Positions 1-9,047 of a stretch of DNA of 53,411 bases are shown piece by piece; position 1 is the stretch's first letter; every line of letters starts with the position of its first letter. The DNA comes from Thraustochytrium sp. TN22 (Eukaryota > Sar > Bigyra > Thraustochytrida > Thraustochytriidae). A program made the position numbers and the translations under genes. The notes under the pieces are model-generated. The model worked only from the letters and a program-made list of their open reading frames with translations. It was not told where the DNA came from and searched no databases. Location: NCBI GenBank assembly GCA_013306675.1, contig JABLUY010000252.1, positions 1-53,411 of the forward strand, written 5' to 3'.

Positions 1-53
<53 letters not shown>
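1..53. repeat. (GT)n dinucleotide microsatellite at the window edge
   Basis: Uninterrupted GT repeat from base 1 to 53; it probably continues outside the window. Nothing else is visible before the first gene. Confidence 0.97.
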
Positions 54-54
<1 letters not shown>

Positions 55-133
55 AATACCGCATGCCGTCCGTCATATGAGCTTCTGGTGCAATACTAAG
101 CACCAGCATTCACCGCGGCACTCTTGGATCCCG

Positions 134-1123
134 TCAAACGTTGGTGATGTTGAGCTTTTGGCGCAGGTAGGCCCCAGCATTCACCGTGGCGCCCTTGCCA
201 TCCATGGGCACGATGTTAGCTTCCTGGTTTGGCCCCGTGAAGAACGGGATGGAGAAGCGATAGCGTTGCGCGGCTTCTGACCCGGCGGCCGGATTGATGA
301 CGCGGTGCAGCGTGGACTTCCAGCGCCCCCCGGTCCACACCTGCCAGAGGTCGCCGATGTTTGTCACCAGCGGGTTGCCCTCGGGCGGAAGGACAACGCT
401 GCTCCAGGCGCCGTCGCGGAAGACCTCCAAGCCGGTCGGTTCGCGCGGCCCGCCGTTGAGCGAGCTCTCGAGCGCCAAAATCGTAAATCCCTGGTAGTCC
501 GTGTGCGCCGAATAGCGCACCGAGCCAGCCTGCGACTTGGCCTCGTCCAGCGGCGGGTAGCACGCGAAGCGCAGCACCGAGTCCGGGTCCGTGTGGAACT
601 CGTCGAAGAAGTCCCCACGCAACCCGAGCGCAAAGGCCGAGATGCGGTGCAGCACGTGCATGAGCCAGGTCGCCTTGCCCGAGTATCGGGTAGCCTGCGC
701 ATGCAGCTTCGGGTCGTGCTTGTCCGGGCTGGCGCGCGCCGTAGGATTGAAGACGTAGGACTCCACCAGGTCGGCGGGCGCCTCGGCCTGGTCCAGCGAG
801 CGCCCCACCCCCTCGATACCCTGCGGCGTGAAGCCGCCCTCGGGCGTCCCGTAGCCGCCGTAGTTGAACTTCATCTTCTCCTCCATTCCTTTTTTCAAGA
901 AGAACTCGCGCGCCGTCTCGAAGGTCTCGCGCAGGAGGTCGTCGTCCAGGCCGTGGCCCACCACCACCGCGAAGCCCGTGCCGCTCAGCGCCTGCGACCA
1001 CGACTCCACAGCGAAACGCTGGTCCTCGTTCAGCTCCTCCGCCGCCACTGGCATCTCCTGCGCCAGCGCGAAGCTGCTCACGTCCACCACCGGCACGCCG
1101 CACGCCGGCGCCGCGCTTGCCAT
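134..1123 (-). CDS. 2-oxoglutarate/Fe(II)-dependent oxygenase, isopenicillin N synthase-like
   Basis: 329-residue protein of the plant/fungal-type 2OG-Fe(II) dioxygenase family, which couples 2-oxoglutarate decarboxylation to hydroxylation, desaturation or ring closure of a small molecule. Seen: an N-terminal DIOX_N-like half (about 10-130, including GTGFAVVVGHG) and a double-stranded beta-helix core with the iron triad H207-x-D209 (SAHTDYQGF) and H273 (STLHRVINP), then R289-x-S291 (RFS), which binds the 2OG carboxylate. Length is normal for the family (300-360). The start is the ATG at 1123; a CTG-rich trinucleotide run lies just upstream in the likely 5' leader. No targeting signal is evident. 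It lies downstream of the CoA-transferase on the same strand. The substrate cannot be read from sequence; gibberellin-, flavonoid- or beta-lactam-type roles are only family precedents. It is not the TauD-like gamma-butyrobetaine hydroxylase family. Confidence 0.9.
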   Translation of the reverse strand: MASAAPACGVPVVDVSSFALAQEMPVAAEELNEDQRFAVESWSQALSGTGFAVVVGHGLDDDLLRETFETAREFFLKKGMEEKMKFNYGGYGTPEGGFTPQGIEGVGRSLDQAEAPADLVESYVFNPTARASPDKHDPKLHAQATRYSGKATWLMHVLHRISAFALGLRGDFFDEFHTDPDSVLRFACYPPLDEAKSQAGSVRYSAHTDYQGFTILALESSLNGGPREPTGLEVFRDGAWSSVVLPPEGNPLVTNIGDLWQVWTGGRWKSTLHRVINPAAGSEAAQRYRFSIPFFTGPNQEANIVPMDGKGATVNAGAYLRQKLNITNV

Positions 1124-1666
1124 CTTGCCTGGTCTTGTTCTGCTTTGACTTTACGGACGCAGGCACGCCGCAACGGCGGACCCCTCGCTGCGGCGCGCCG
1201 GAGCGCGCGCTGCGTGCCGCGCGGCGCCCTGCGTCGCCCGTGCCGCGCTGTTCTTGCTCTGCTGCTGCTGCTGCTGCTGCCGCTGCTGCCGCTGCTGCCG
1301 CTGGTCTGGACGTGCGCACGTTGGACTTGTACGTGTACTTGTATGGCACTCTCTCCAGGGCAAGGCAAGATGGCGACGCACTAGCTAGCCTTGGTAGACT
1401 ACAACAACGAGTCACCGACCTGGCTGCGTGGCGGCGTCCAGCGTGCCACGTCTGCATGCTGCAGCTCCGACTTGCACTCTGCGATTTGTTCTTGACAGCA
1501 GCGCATCAGGCATCATTACACGTTCGTGTAGGCCCTTAGGCGGTGAAGCTGGAAGACTGGTGCTCTTCGTGCATACATACAACAACTTGAAGGCAAACAG
1601 CTGGCTGGCGGGCAGGACTCGAAAGGAGAAAAGAAGTTTGACAGATGGCACAGGGCATATGCTGGG
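1124..1666. other. intergenic, with (CTG)n run at 1261-1302
   Basis: 543 bases between the start of the 2OG oxygenase and the end of the CoA-transferase, both on the minus strand. It holds an imperfect CTG/CCG trinucleotide run (1261-1302), which reads as CAG repeats in the sense of the downstream gene and probably lies in its 5' leader or promoter. Open frames here are arginine/alanine-rich artefacts. Confidence 0.7.
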
Positions 1667-4249
1667 TCAGAGATAGACACGCACAGGGCTGTTGATGAGG
1701 ACGGGAGCGCGGCGGTCCGAGCCGGGCTTGCCAATGACGGCGTCGGGATCCTCGGAGAAGACGTCATTGTCCCACTGCTGCTTGTAGGTGACGAGCTGGG
1801 AGGGCATGCGGATAGGGCCGTGCCAGACATCGAGCTTACGGAAGCGACTGCGGATCTCATCGTGAGTAAAGGAGGCAAAGCCCTCGGAGATGGTCTCGTT
1901 AATGGTGACGAAGAGCGGGTCGAGCTTGCGCAGGAGGTTCTTGTCGCCGTGGTTGATCTCGAAGATGCCGGTGTAAATGGCGCGGCGCAACGTGGTCCAC
2001 TTGCGGTCGATCGAGGAGAGGATGTTGGGCAGGTGGCGCTTGCTATCGAGGCCGAGGAGCTGGATGTAGGCGCCGTCCTTGGTGCGGTGCGAGAGGAAGC
2101 CAAAGACCGGGTAATTCTTCTTGGTGTTGTGGCGATTGTAGGCCACCATGGAGTAGGAGTCTCGGTTGCGCACCGTGGAGACGATGGCGAGCTGGGCGAG
2201 CCAGAGGCCGACGCGCTCGTAGCTAACGGTGATGAGCTGGGGTACGCCGGTGCGCGCCTGATGTAGAATGGCGCCAGTGCAGGCACTGAACAAGAAGCAG
2301 CCGGCGATGCTCTCCAGCATGTGCTCTGGGAAGCGCGGCATCTCGAGGGTGGGCTGACCGCCGAGCACATTGCCGAGCCCGTGGTTGAGGTAAGCGCTGC
2401 AGAGTGCGGTGAACTCGCTATCTGAGGCGTTCGGGCTGCCGAGGAGGCGCACGAGGGTGGCGTCGGACCTGCGCGTGCGCAACGAGGGCAGATCAAAGCC
2501 GGCGGCGCGCAGCTCGTCGTCCGAGAGGTCGGTGAGCACGAGGTGCGCCTGGTCGCGCATACCGCGCGCCTGCTTACGGCTAATCTCTGACTTGAGCCCG
2601 TTGAAGTGCTGGTAGGCGGCCTCGGACCGCTCGCGCAGCGGATCTGGCTTGGTGGGCGTCTTGGCGATACCCTGCAACATGGGCGAGGACGCTGGCGAGG
2701 GCATAACCTTGTAGACGGTAGCGCCGGACTCGGCCAGGAGCTTGCCGGCCGCCGCGACGGCGACGTCATGGCGGTTTTCGATGTCGGCAATCTCCAGCAC
2801 GATGATGCCCGTGAGGAGCTTGGCAGCCGCGTCCGCCTCGGCCTCTGCCTCGACATCCGTGATCGTGTCAAGGTCGCCCGCGTCCGCGTCCGCGTCCGCG
2901 TCCTTGGCGCTCGATGGCGGCGGCAGGCCAAAGGGCTCGCTGAGCCAGCCGCGCTCACGGATGTCGTCTGAGTGCTCGCCGAGGCGCGGCGCGCCCAGCA
3001 GCGAGCCGTGCTGCGGGTAGTCAGCGAACTCGATGGGCATGCGCGGCACAAAGGGCACGTCGTCGTAGCCGGGCGGCGAGCGCTCCACGATGCCCGTGGT
3101 CGGGTCGTAGTCCGGCTCCTTGGTCTGTGCGCTGAGCATGTCCACCATGCCGGGGATGTTGGTGTAGCGCTGCGTGCGCAGCACCTCCGAGTCGGCGATA
3201 GCGTCGACCACTTCGTCCGTGGTCATGGCCATGACGCGCTCGCGAATGGCCGCGAAATCAGCGTCTGGCTCGAGCCCTAGCACGCGGCGCAGCTCTTCCT
3301 CGGCCTTGGTCTCGACCGCGAATGACCCGCGGTACAGAATGGCCACCACCTCCTCGGACTTGGTGCCGTAGACCTGGTCCACGATTTGAGGCGGCGGCCG
3401 GGCCGAGTAGTCTGGCACCGTGCCGTCCTCGCTCGGCTCGGTGCTGAGCACGTGCGGGGCCAGCACCCAGGTGCCTACGTGGATGAGCGAGAGCTCGATC
3501 TTGCGTCCGCGCCCGCCGCGCAGGCGCTCCAGGAGCGCCATCTGGATGGCCGCAAGAATGAGTTGGCTCGTGGTCTGGTCCCCGAAGGCGCCCGGGTACG
3601 TGCTGAAGCGCTCCGGCTTGTGGACCATGGCGGCCATGCCCGTGCCGGCCCAGAAGGCGCCAATGTCATACCCAGGGAGGCCGGCGTCGGCGCCGCGCAC
3701 GCCCCAGGCGCTCACGTGCGCGTACACCAGGTGCGGGAACTCGTCACGCAGCTGCTCGTACGATAGCCCGATCTTGACCAGGGACGGCCGCCGCGTGTTG
3801 GTAATGAGCACATCTGCTCCCGCCAGCAGCTTCTTGAGCTCTGCCACGTCCTCCTTCTTTTTTAAATCCAGCGCGATGGACGTCTTGCCCAGGTTCTGCG
3901 TCTCGAAAATGGTGCCGAACTCGCGCGGCTGCTCAAAGTCCACCAGCAGCCGTCGCATGAGGTCGCCGCCGGGGCTCTCCAGCTTAATCACCTCCGCGCC
4001 GAGGTCCGCGAGGCAGCGACCCACGTTGGGCGCCGCGATGTGTGTGGCCATGTCCAGCACCTTGAGCCCGGTCAGCACCTTGCGCTCGCGCGGCCGCACC
4101 AGGTTCTCATCGCGCCGCGTCTGCTTGACGCGCTTCCGTTCCGCGCGCTTCTTCGCTGCCTCTAGCTGTCGCTTCCTGCGCACGTACAGCGCTGCCGCCA
4201 CGACCACAGCCAGCACGGCGAGCGCTCTGCGCCGCCACAGCGTCACCAT
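1667..4249 (-). CDS. membrane-anchored double-domain class III CoA-transferase (CaiB/BaiF family)
   Basis: 860 residues, about twice the usual 400-430 of formyl-CoA or carnitine CoA-transferases. Residues 9-22 form a hydrophobic segment followed by a very basic stretch (24-57), a signal anchor or organelle-targeting element. Domain 1 (about 58-435) has the family start (TGLKVLDMATHIAAPNVGR), the catalytic aspartate D195 in GYDIGAFWAGTG, and the C-terminal signature APRLGEHSDDIRERGW. A low-complexity acidic linker (DADADADAG, about 449-475) leads to domain 2 (about 479-860), which repeats the fold (TGIIVLEIADI) but has F-T where domain 1 has Y-D, so it appears to lack the nucleophile. Family III enzymes move CoA between carboxylic acids through an aspartyl-CoA thioester at interlocked dimers; here one chain may supply an active and an inactive half. 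Carnitine, betaine-derived or bile-acid-like substrates are guesses. ATG at 4249. Confidence 0.9.
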   Translation of the reverse strand: MVTLWRRRALAVLAVVVAAALYVRRKRQLEAAKKRAERKRVKQTRRDENLVRPRERKVLTGLKVLDMATHIAAPNVGRCLADLGAEVIKLESPGGDLMRRLLVDFEQPREFGTIFETQNLGKTSIALDLKKKEDVAELKKLLAGADVLITNTRRPSLVKIGLSYEQLRDEFPHLVYAHVSAWGVRGADAGLPGYDIGAFWAGTGMAAMVHKPERFSTYPGAFGDQTTSQLILAAIQMALLERLRGGRGRKIELSLIHVGTWVLAPHVLSTEPSEDGTVPDYSARPPPQIVDQVYGTKSEEVVAILYRGSFAVETKAEEELRRVLGLEPDADFAAIRERVMAMTTDEVVDAIADSEVLRTQRYTNIPGMVDMLSAQTKEPDYDPTTGIVERSPPGYDDVPFVPRMPIEFADYPQHGSLLGAPRLGEHSDDIRERGWLSEPFGLPPPSSAKDADADADAGDLDTITDVEAEAEADAAAKLLTGIIVLEIADIENRHDVAVAAAGKLLAESGATVYKVMPSPASSPMLQGIAKTPTKPDPLRERSEAAYQHFNGLKSEISRKQARGMRDQAHLVLTDLSDDELRAAGFDLPSLRTRRSDATLVRLLGSPNASDSEFTALCSAYLNHGLGNVLGGQPTLEMPRFPEHMLESIAGCFLFSACTGAILHQARTGVPQLITVSYERVGLWLAQLAIVSTVRNRDSYSMVAYNRHNTKKNYPVFGFLSHRTKDGAYIQLLGLDSKRHLPNILSSIDRKWTTLRRAIYTGIFEINHGDKNLLRKLDPLFVTINETISEGFASFTHDEIRSRFRKLDVWHGPIRMPSQLVTYKQQWDNDVFSEDPDAVIGKPGSDRRAPVLINSPVRVYL

Positions 4250-5125
4250 CCTCGGCGTAGTCGGAATCGGTGGTGTCCGTCACGTCAAGCAGCTCGCCCG
4301 CCGCCACGAGCTCGTAGTCGTGCGAGCCCAGCACGAGCTACGTGGCCCTGACGTGAGCGCGGCCGCTGCTTCACAGCGGTGAAAGCGGACTGCCGCGCCG
4401 CCGCGCGCCGCGACTCGACTCGACTCGACTCGCCCCGCCGATCCGAAGGTTTTCGTGCCAGTGCCAGCGCCAGCGCGGCTGCAGTGCGAGCGTGGACCGA
4501 CCGCCCTAGCGACCAACTGACCGACCGACCGACCGAGCAGCCGCCTTCTGATCCTGATCTGGGCTCAGCCTCGCGGTCGGGCTGCTCCAACTCGTGCTCT
4601 GGCCTTGTCAGCTCGGGCAAATGATTTAGTAATCACCCCCACGGTACGCCGCCGCGCCGGTCGCGCTTGCGGCGGATCCGCGCGCAAGTTGGCCTCAGCC
4701 CGGCCCGAGACGGCGCCGCAGGCGAGGATCGCGCCGTCGCCCGCGCCGTCGGACAAGCGCCGCCGCGTCCCGCCGCTCCCTCGCCGCGCGGGAAAATCCG
4801 ACGGCAAGCAAGCCTCCCTGTAACAACGAAGCGCTGGAGGGCGCGGAGGGAAACACCGCGCAGCGGCCGCGGGTGAGCCCAAGCGCAGGAGCTGCCAGTG
4901 CCTGGCAGAGCTTTGGGGCTCTATGACGCGTACTTGCGGTGGCGCGCGTCGAGCCACGGGGGGACTTGAGAGGGAAGTACCCGCGGTAACAAACACCAGT
5001 TAGTTTTGTCATCGCAGTCGACGCGGCTAGGAGGCGAAGTCCGAGCCGGACTCGACGTCGGCGGGCGGCGTCTTAGGCGGCTTTGCAGCGTGACGAAGAG
5101 CAAAGAAAGGGGTTCTAGGCATACT
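4250..5125. other. intergenic, no gene seen
   Basis: 876 GC-rich bases between the CoA-transferase start and the Sec14-like gene end. Contains a short (CGACT)n run near 4412-4431 and CGAC-type repeats near 4510-4535. Likely promoter and 5' leader of the CoA-transferase; no conserved reading frame seen. Confidence 0.6.
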
Positions 5126-6430
5126 TTACATGAGGGTGCAGGCGCGACGCCTGGTGGAAGGGGCTGAGCTCGGAGCACGGGGAGGACGATGGTGGTCTTT
5201 GCGGGCGTAGTCGCTGATAGGGACGTGCGGAAGGTGGATTGTCTCGCGCAAGGCGATGTCGACCGGCGCGCAGACCACGGCACCCGGCGGCGCGGGCGCA
5301 GACGGGTCGGCGGGCGAGTAGAAGGGACGCACAAAAGGTAGGCCGAGGACCCAGTCGGACGCGATGGCGACGCGACGGCTGAAAGCGTCCATGAGGCCAG
5401 GCTCATCGGCGTCATTGTCGTCGCCGTCGTCATTTTCGTCACCGTTGCCGTCGGAGGCGCCGTCGAGCTCCCTGTCGAGGCGGCTCATCTCCGTGGCGGT
5501 GTCAATGGGTTCAGGCAACGGCAGGTAGTGGCGCACGCCGACGGAGGCGCGCGGTTTCGCGAAGATGTGGAGTGGGATATCAGCCGGGTCGTCCCGGTAG
5601 GTGCTCGGGCGGCCCTTAAAGTCTTTCGGGATGCGGCCGGCACGCACGATAGGCGGTGAGCAGTAGGGGTCGTCGTTGACGACGAGCTTTCCGCCGAGCG
5701 CCGCAGGGATCTGCGAAGCGTCGATGTAGAGCTCGAGCGTCTTGATGGGGCTCCCGGACGCCACAATGATTTGTTCGCGCGTGGTCTCGTGCAGAAAGTG
5801 CTTGACGATGCTCCATGCGATGCTGAAGATGGCGGGTGGGTTGACGATGATGAGTTTGCGGAAGCGCAGCGGGTAACCCTTGTCGAGCATGGCGAGAATG
5901 GGCTTGATGACCTCGAGCGCGTGCGGCGACAGGTGGTGCATGCCGAGCCCGTGGAGGTCCTGGATGGTGAGCGTCTGGTATATCTCCCTGCCGGCCACCT
6001 CGGAGGAGCGGCGCAAGACCTCGGTGCAGACCTCCTGCTTGAGCAGCTCAAAGTCGCGCAGCTCCGTGGGCGTGACATGCTTGATGATGCTGATGTCGCT
6101 CTGGCCGATGCGGTCCCAGAAGATGGGGCAGCCCTCCCTGTCGCGGCCCAGATAGCCGCCGGTGCGGAACCTGCGCAGCACGTCGCCCGGCTCGAAGGTC
6201 CTGGCCACGCGAGCCGGGTCGACCTCGAGACGCCACGCGTGGACCTCGCGAAAGGCCTCCTCGGCCTGCGCGAGCTTGTAGCGGCGTGCGCGCGCGAACC
6301 GCACGAGCACCGCGTCCGTGAGATTGTGCGTGGCGTCGCCGTGGCCCTCTAGGTCTGCGAGCCTCACGCGCAGGGCATCCACCACCTCGCGCTCCTGCGC
6401 GCTGCGCACCACCCAGCCGTCCACGCTCAT
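5126..6430 (-). CDS. Sec14-like CRAL-TRIO lipid-transfer protein with C-terminal CaaX box
   Basis: 434 residues from the ATG at 6430 (open sequence continues upstream without an earlier ATG). Seen: a CRAL_TRIO_N helix bundle (about 38-67, LVRFARARRYKLAQAEEAF) and the CRAL-TRIO lobe (about 87-247), with the gate-helix region IIVNPPAIFSIAWSIVKHFL and the typical closing motif IPAALGG. The family extracts and presents phosphatidylinositol, phosphatidylcholine or other hydrophobic ligands. A tail of about 185 residues follows, with an acidic Asp/Asn/Gly stretch near 335-355 and a basic end (PSTRRRACTLM). The final four residues C-T-L-M fit a CaaX prenylation signal with X = Met, which favours farnesylation; the stop codon at 5126-5128 was read directly. 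Membrane anchoring by prenylation is inference and would be unusual for a Sec14 protein. It lies between the Rieske oxygenase and the CoA-transferase on one strand. Confidence 0.9.
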   Translation of the reverse strand: MSVDGWVVRSAQEREVVDALRVRLADLEGHGDATHNLTDAVLVRFARARRYKLAQAEEAFREVHAWRLEVDPARVARTFEPGDVLRRFRTGGYLGRDREGCPIFWDRIGQSDISIIKHVTPTELRDFELLKQEVCTEVLRRSSEVAGREIYQTLTIQDLHGLGMHHLSPHALEVIKPILAMLDKGYPLRFRKLIIVNPPAIFSIAWSIVKHFLHETTREQIIVASGSPIKTLELYIDASQIPAALGGKLVVNDDPYCSPPIVRAGRIPKDFKGRPSTYRDDPADIPLHIFAKPRASVGVRHYLPLPEPIDTATEMSRLDRELDGASDGNGDENDDGDDNDADEPGLMDAFSRRVAIASDWVLGLPFVRPFYSPADPSAPAPPGAVVCAPVDIALRETIHLPHVPISDYARKDHHRPPRAPSSAPSTRRRACTLM

Positions 6431-7310
6431 GACCACGCAAGCGAGCAAGCGAGCGTAGGCCAAGCTAGTACGTGCCGGGCGTACGTGCCGTGCCGGGCGT
6501 TCGTGCCGCTACACCGAGGCCGAGCCGAGCCGAGCGGACAAGCGAGCGAGGGCTGCTGACGACGAAGACGCCTCGCGCCGGAGGGCCTCGCAGGCTGCCG
6601 CCAGCGAGTGCCTCGTGGACTTGCCGCCGAGCTAGAGCTCGGCGGCTGAGCTGAGGCTTCGCCGGAGATGCACGCCCTCTGGGAGCCTGTGCCAGGCGGC
6701 GCTGGCGATGGATGCAGTGACAGGCGGTACGCGCGCGCCCTCCCCCAAAGGTGCGCGCGCGCACGCCCGGTTCACGATCGCGCACTGGCGCGCGAGTGCG
6801 CGGAGGCCAGTGACCGTGACCATGACGACGAGTGCGCGGCGCAAGCGCGCAGGGACGTCCGAGCAGTCAAGCTTGCTCTAGTAGCTTGGGCTTATTGGTT
6901 TGGCGAAGAAGGCCAAGTTGAAGAGCAAGCCGTTGAATGCCAAGAATGGAAGATGGTGATGTCTCCGCTCGCGCTCGTCTCGTCAGCACGTGCAAGGTCG
7001 CTGGTACAAGGGCGTCCCGAACCGGGCCGAATGAGCAGTTGATGTGAGCTTGTGGACTGCTAGGACTGACGAGGGATTCGATACGGCGATCAGAAGAACG
7101 CGACGACAAGACTCTTGTTTTGTTCGCCCCTCGGCTCGCGCTCTGCTGGCCCTTTGGGGGGGGGAACGCCTGAGGAACTCTAGCCTGGCGCAAATGCTCT
7201 GGCGCAATTGCTGGCCCGCCTGAGGAGGAATTTGAAATGATGATCAGAAGAACGAATCAGTCAGAGTGGTCACTCACTACAACATAGGAAAGGAGGAGAG
7301 GGCGTGCTTT
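6431..7310. other. intergenic, no gene seen
   Basis: 880 bases between two minus-strand genes, holding the promoter side of the Sec14-like gene (right of 6430) and the 3' side of the Rieske oxygenase. A TACGTGCCG(T)GCCGGGCG-type short direct repeat occurs at about 6469-6505. Part of it (6880-7260) is less GC-rich than its surroundings. No supported reading frame or RNA gene. Confidence 0.55.
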
Positions 7311-9047
7311 TTAGGCCTGGAGGTTGTTCTCGAGGTCGACAATGGAGCTGCGGGCCTCGAGCGGGGACTTGCCGCCAATGTAGAAGGGGATGTCCTTGTC
7401 GCCCTTGGGGATGCGGCCCGGGTAGCCAACCATGTGGTCGATGAGCATGTTCTGGAAGCGGTGGATGGTCTCCTCGAACCGGAAGGAGACGCGACCGCCC
7501 TCGTAAGCCTTGGAGGCGACACCCTCCTGGACGGCCTCGCAGATGTCAATGTCCTCGCGGTTGGTCATGTCGTAGAAGGCGAGCATGGCGTCGATCTTGG
7601 CGTTGAGGGCCTCGGTCTCCTGCTTGACCTCGGCGTCCTCAATGACGGACGGGTGCACGAGGAGGTCGGCGTGCTCGATGGTGCGGCCCGGGGAGACCGG
7701 GTCGAGGCGCACGACGAAGATGTGGCTGGGGAGGAGGAAGTAGAAGACGTTGGGGAAGAGGAGGTGGAAGACACCGTCGAGCTTGGCGTGCTCGGCGAGG
7801 CCCGGGTAGGGGGGGAGCACATCCGGGTCAATCGGGGTGCCGCCGTTGGTGAGCGGGCGGGTGACAAAGGACACGTTCATGCCCTCGCCCTGCTCGCGGT
7901 GGTGGTCGTCCACGCGGGAGACGTTGCAGAGCGCGGGGTGCACGCTGGGGAGGTGGTAGTACTCCATGAAGTTCTCGGCGAGGAGCTTCCAGTTGGCCTG
8001 GGAGTCGTACTTGGCGGAGCGCACGCTGACGAGGCTCTCGAGGTCGTAGGACTCGAGCTGCTTGGCGGCGTCGCCGAGGTAGGCCTTGAGGGGCGGGACC
8101 TCCGCCTCCGAGGCGAGGGTGGCGAAGATGAGGCAGCCGAACTGCTCGACGCGGACCTTGAAGAGGGAGAAGTCCTTCTTGTCGAAGTTGTCGATGTGGG
8201 CCGTGTCGTAGGCCTGCATGATGGACTGCATCTGCTCGCAGCCCTTGCCCTCGGCGGCCAGCATGGTGACCTTCTCGGCCTCCTTCTGCGAGGCAATGGC
8301 GGCCTGCTCGGCGGCCTCAACCTGGGCGCGCGCCTCCTCGTCGGTGAGCTCAGCCTGGCGCTTGCGGTTCAGGCGGGCAGCGGCCTTGGACTCCTTGAAG
8401 GTGCCGGTCTTGGCGTCGTAGCGCACGCCGCCCTCGACGGTGTCCCACATGGGGGTGGCGAGGAGGCGGCCATCGAGGGCGTAGCCCCAGCGGTGGTACG
8501 GGCAGGAGATGACCGGGTAGCGGCCGTCCTTGCGCACGAGCTTGGAGCCGCGGTGGCGGCACACGTTGAGGAAGCCGTTGAGGTCGCCCTTCTTGTCGCG
8601 GACGGCGAAGATGGGCTGGCCGGCCAGGTTGGCCGTCATGGTGTCACCGGGCTGGCGGACCTGGTCGGCGAGGCCGATGCAGACCCAGGACTTGCCGAAG
8701 ACGCGCTGCTGCTCCAGCTCGAAGAACTCCTGGCTCTCGTACGTCTCGGGCGAGTTCGTGTACGCCTGGTGCGGCGCGCGCGTCACCGCGGCGTACGTCT
8801 CCGGCTTGGTCCAGTCCACCGCCTGCTTGGTGGCGCGCGACACCGGCTGCGGGATGGCCTCGGCCTCGGCGGCCACGGCGGCCACCTCCTGCCAGCCCTC
8901 CTGCTGCTGCTCCTGGGCAGCCTGGGTCGCCGGGTTCACATAGCTCGACGACGCGAACGCGCGGCGCGCGCTGCGCTTGAAGCCGCCCGCCGGGCGCGCC
9001 GCCTCCAGCGCAAACGTGCGCGCCTTGAAGCTCGACCGGGCCAGCAT
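7311..9047 (-). CDS. mitochondrial Rieske non-haem iron oxygenase, quaternary-ammonium type (glycine betaine or choline monooxygenase-like)
   Basis: 578 residues. The N-terminus (1-36) is rich in Arg, Ser and Ala without acidic residues except E15 and ends RRAFASSSY, a typical mitochondrial presequence. The Rieske [2Fe-2S] site is C163-x-H165 and C182-x2-H185 (CPYH). The mononuclear iron site is in NWKLLAENFMEYYHLPSVHP: H365 and H370, plus a later Asp in NREDIDICEAVQ (D499 or D501). The residue bridging the two centres is Glu (E362), as in carnitine (CntA), glycine betaine (GbcA) and plant choline monooxygenases, whereas ring-hydroxylating dioxygenases use Asp. A charged, helical insertion (about 218-275, rich in E, A, Q, K) after the Rieske domain is not usual. 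Its context with DMGDH- and SARDH-like genes favours glycine betaine N-demethylation to dimethylglycine and formaldehyde; choline oxidation is the main alternative. The needed ferredoxin-type reductase is not in the window. ATG at 9047. Confidence 0.9.
   Translation of the reverse strand: MLARSSFKARTFALEAARPAGGFKRSARRAFASSSYVNPATQAAQEQQQEGWQEVAAVAAEAEAIPQPVSRATKQAVDWTKPETYAAVTRAPHQAYTNSPETYESQEFFELEQQRVFGKSWVCIGLADQVRQPGDTMTANLAGQPIFAVRDKKGDLNGFLNVCRHRGSKLVRKDGRYPVISCPYHRWGYALDGRLLATPMWDTVEGGVRYDAKTGTFKESKAAARLNRKRQAELTDEEARAQVEAAEQAAIASQKEAEKVTMLAAEGKGCEQMQSIMQAYDTAHIDNFDKKDFSLFKVRVEQFGCLIFATLASEAEVPPLKAYLGDAAKQLESYDLESLVSVRSAKYDSQANWKLLAENFMEYYHLPSVHPALCNVSRVDDHHREQGEGMNVSFVTRPLTNGGTPIDPDVLPPYPGLAEHAKLDGVFHLLFPNVFYFLLPSHIFVVRLDPVSPGRTIEHADLLVHPSVIEDAEVKQETEALNAKIDAMLAFYDMTNREDIDICEAVQEGVASKAYEGGRVSFRFEETIHRFQNMLIDHMVGYPGRIPKGDKDIPFYIGGKSPLEARSSIVDLENNLQA

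Noticed and set aside
134-1123. 2OG oxygenase as gamma-butyrobetaine hydroxylase of a carnitine pathway
   Set aside because: The protein has the DIOX_N/2OG-FeII_Oxy layout with HxD...H and RxS of the isopenicillin N synthase group, not the TauD-like layout of that enzyme.
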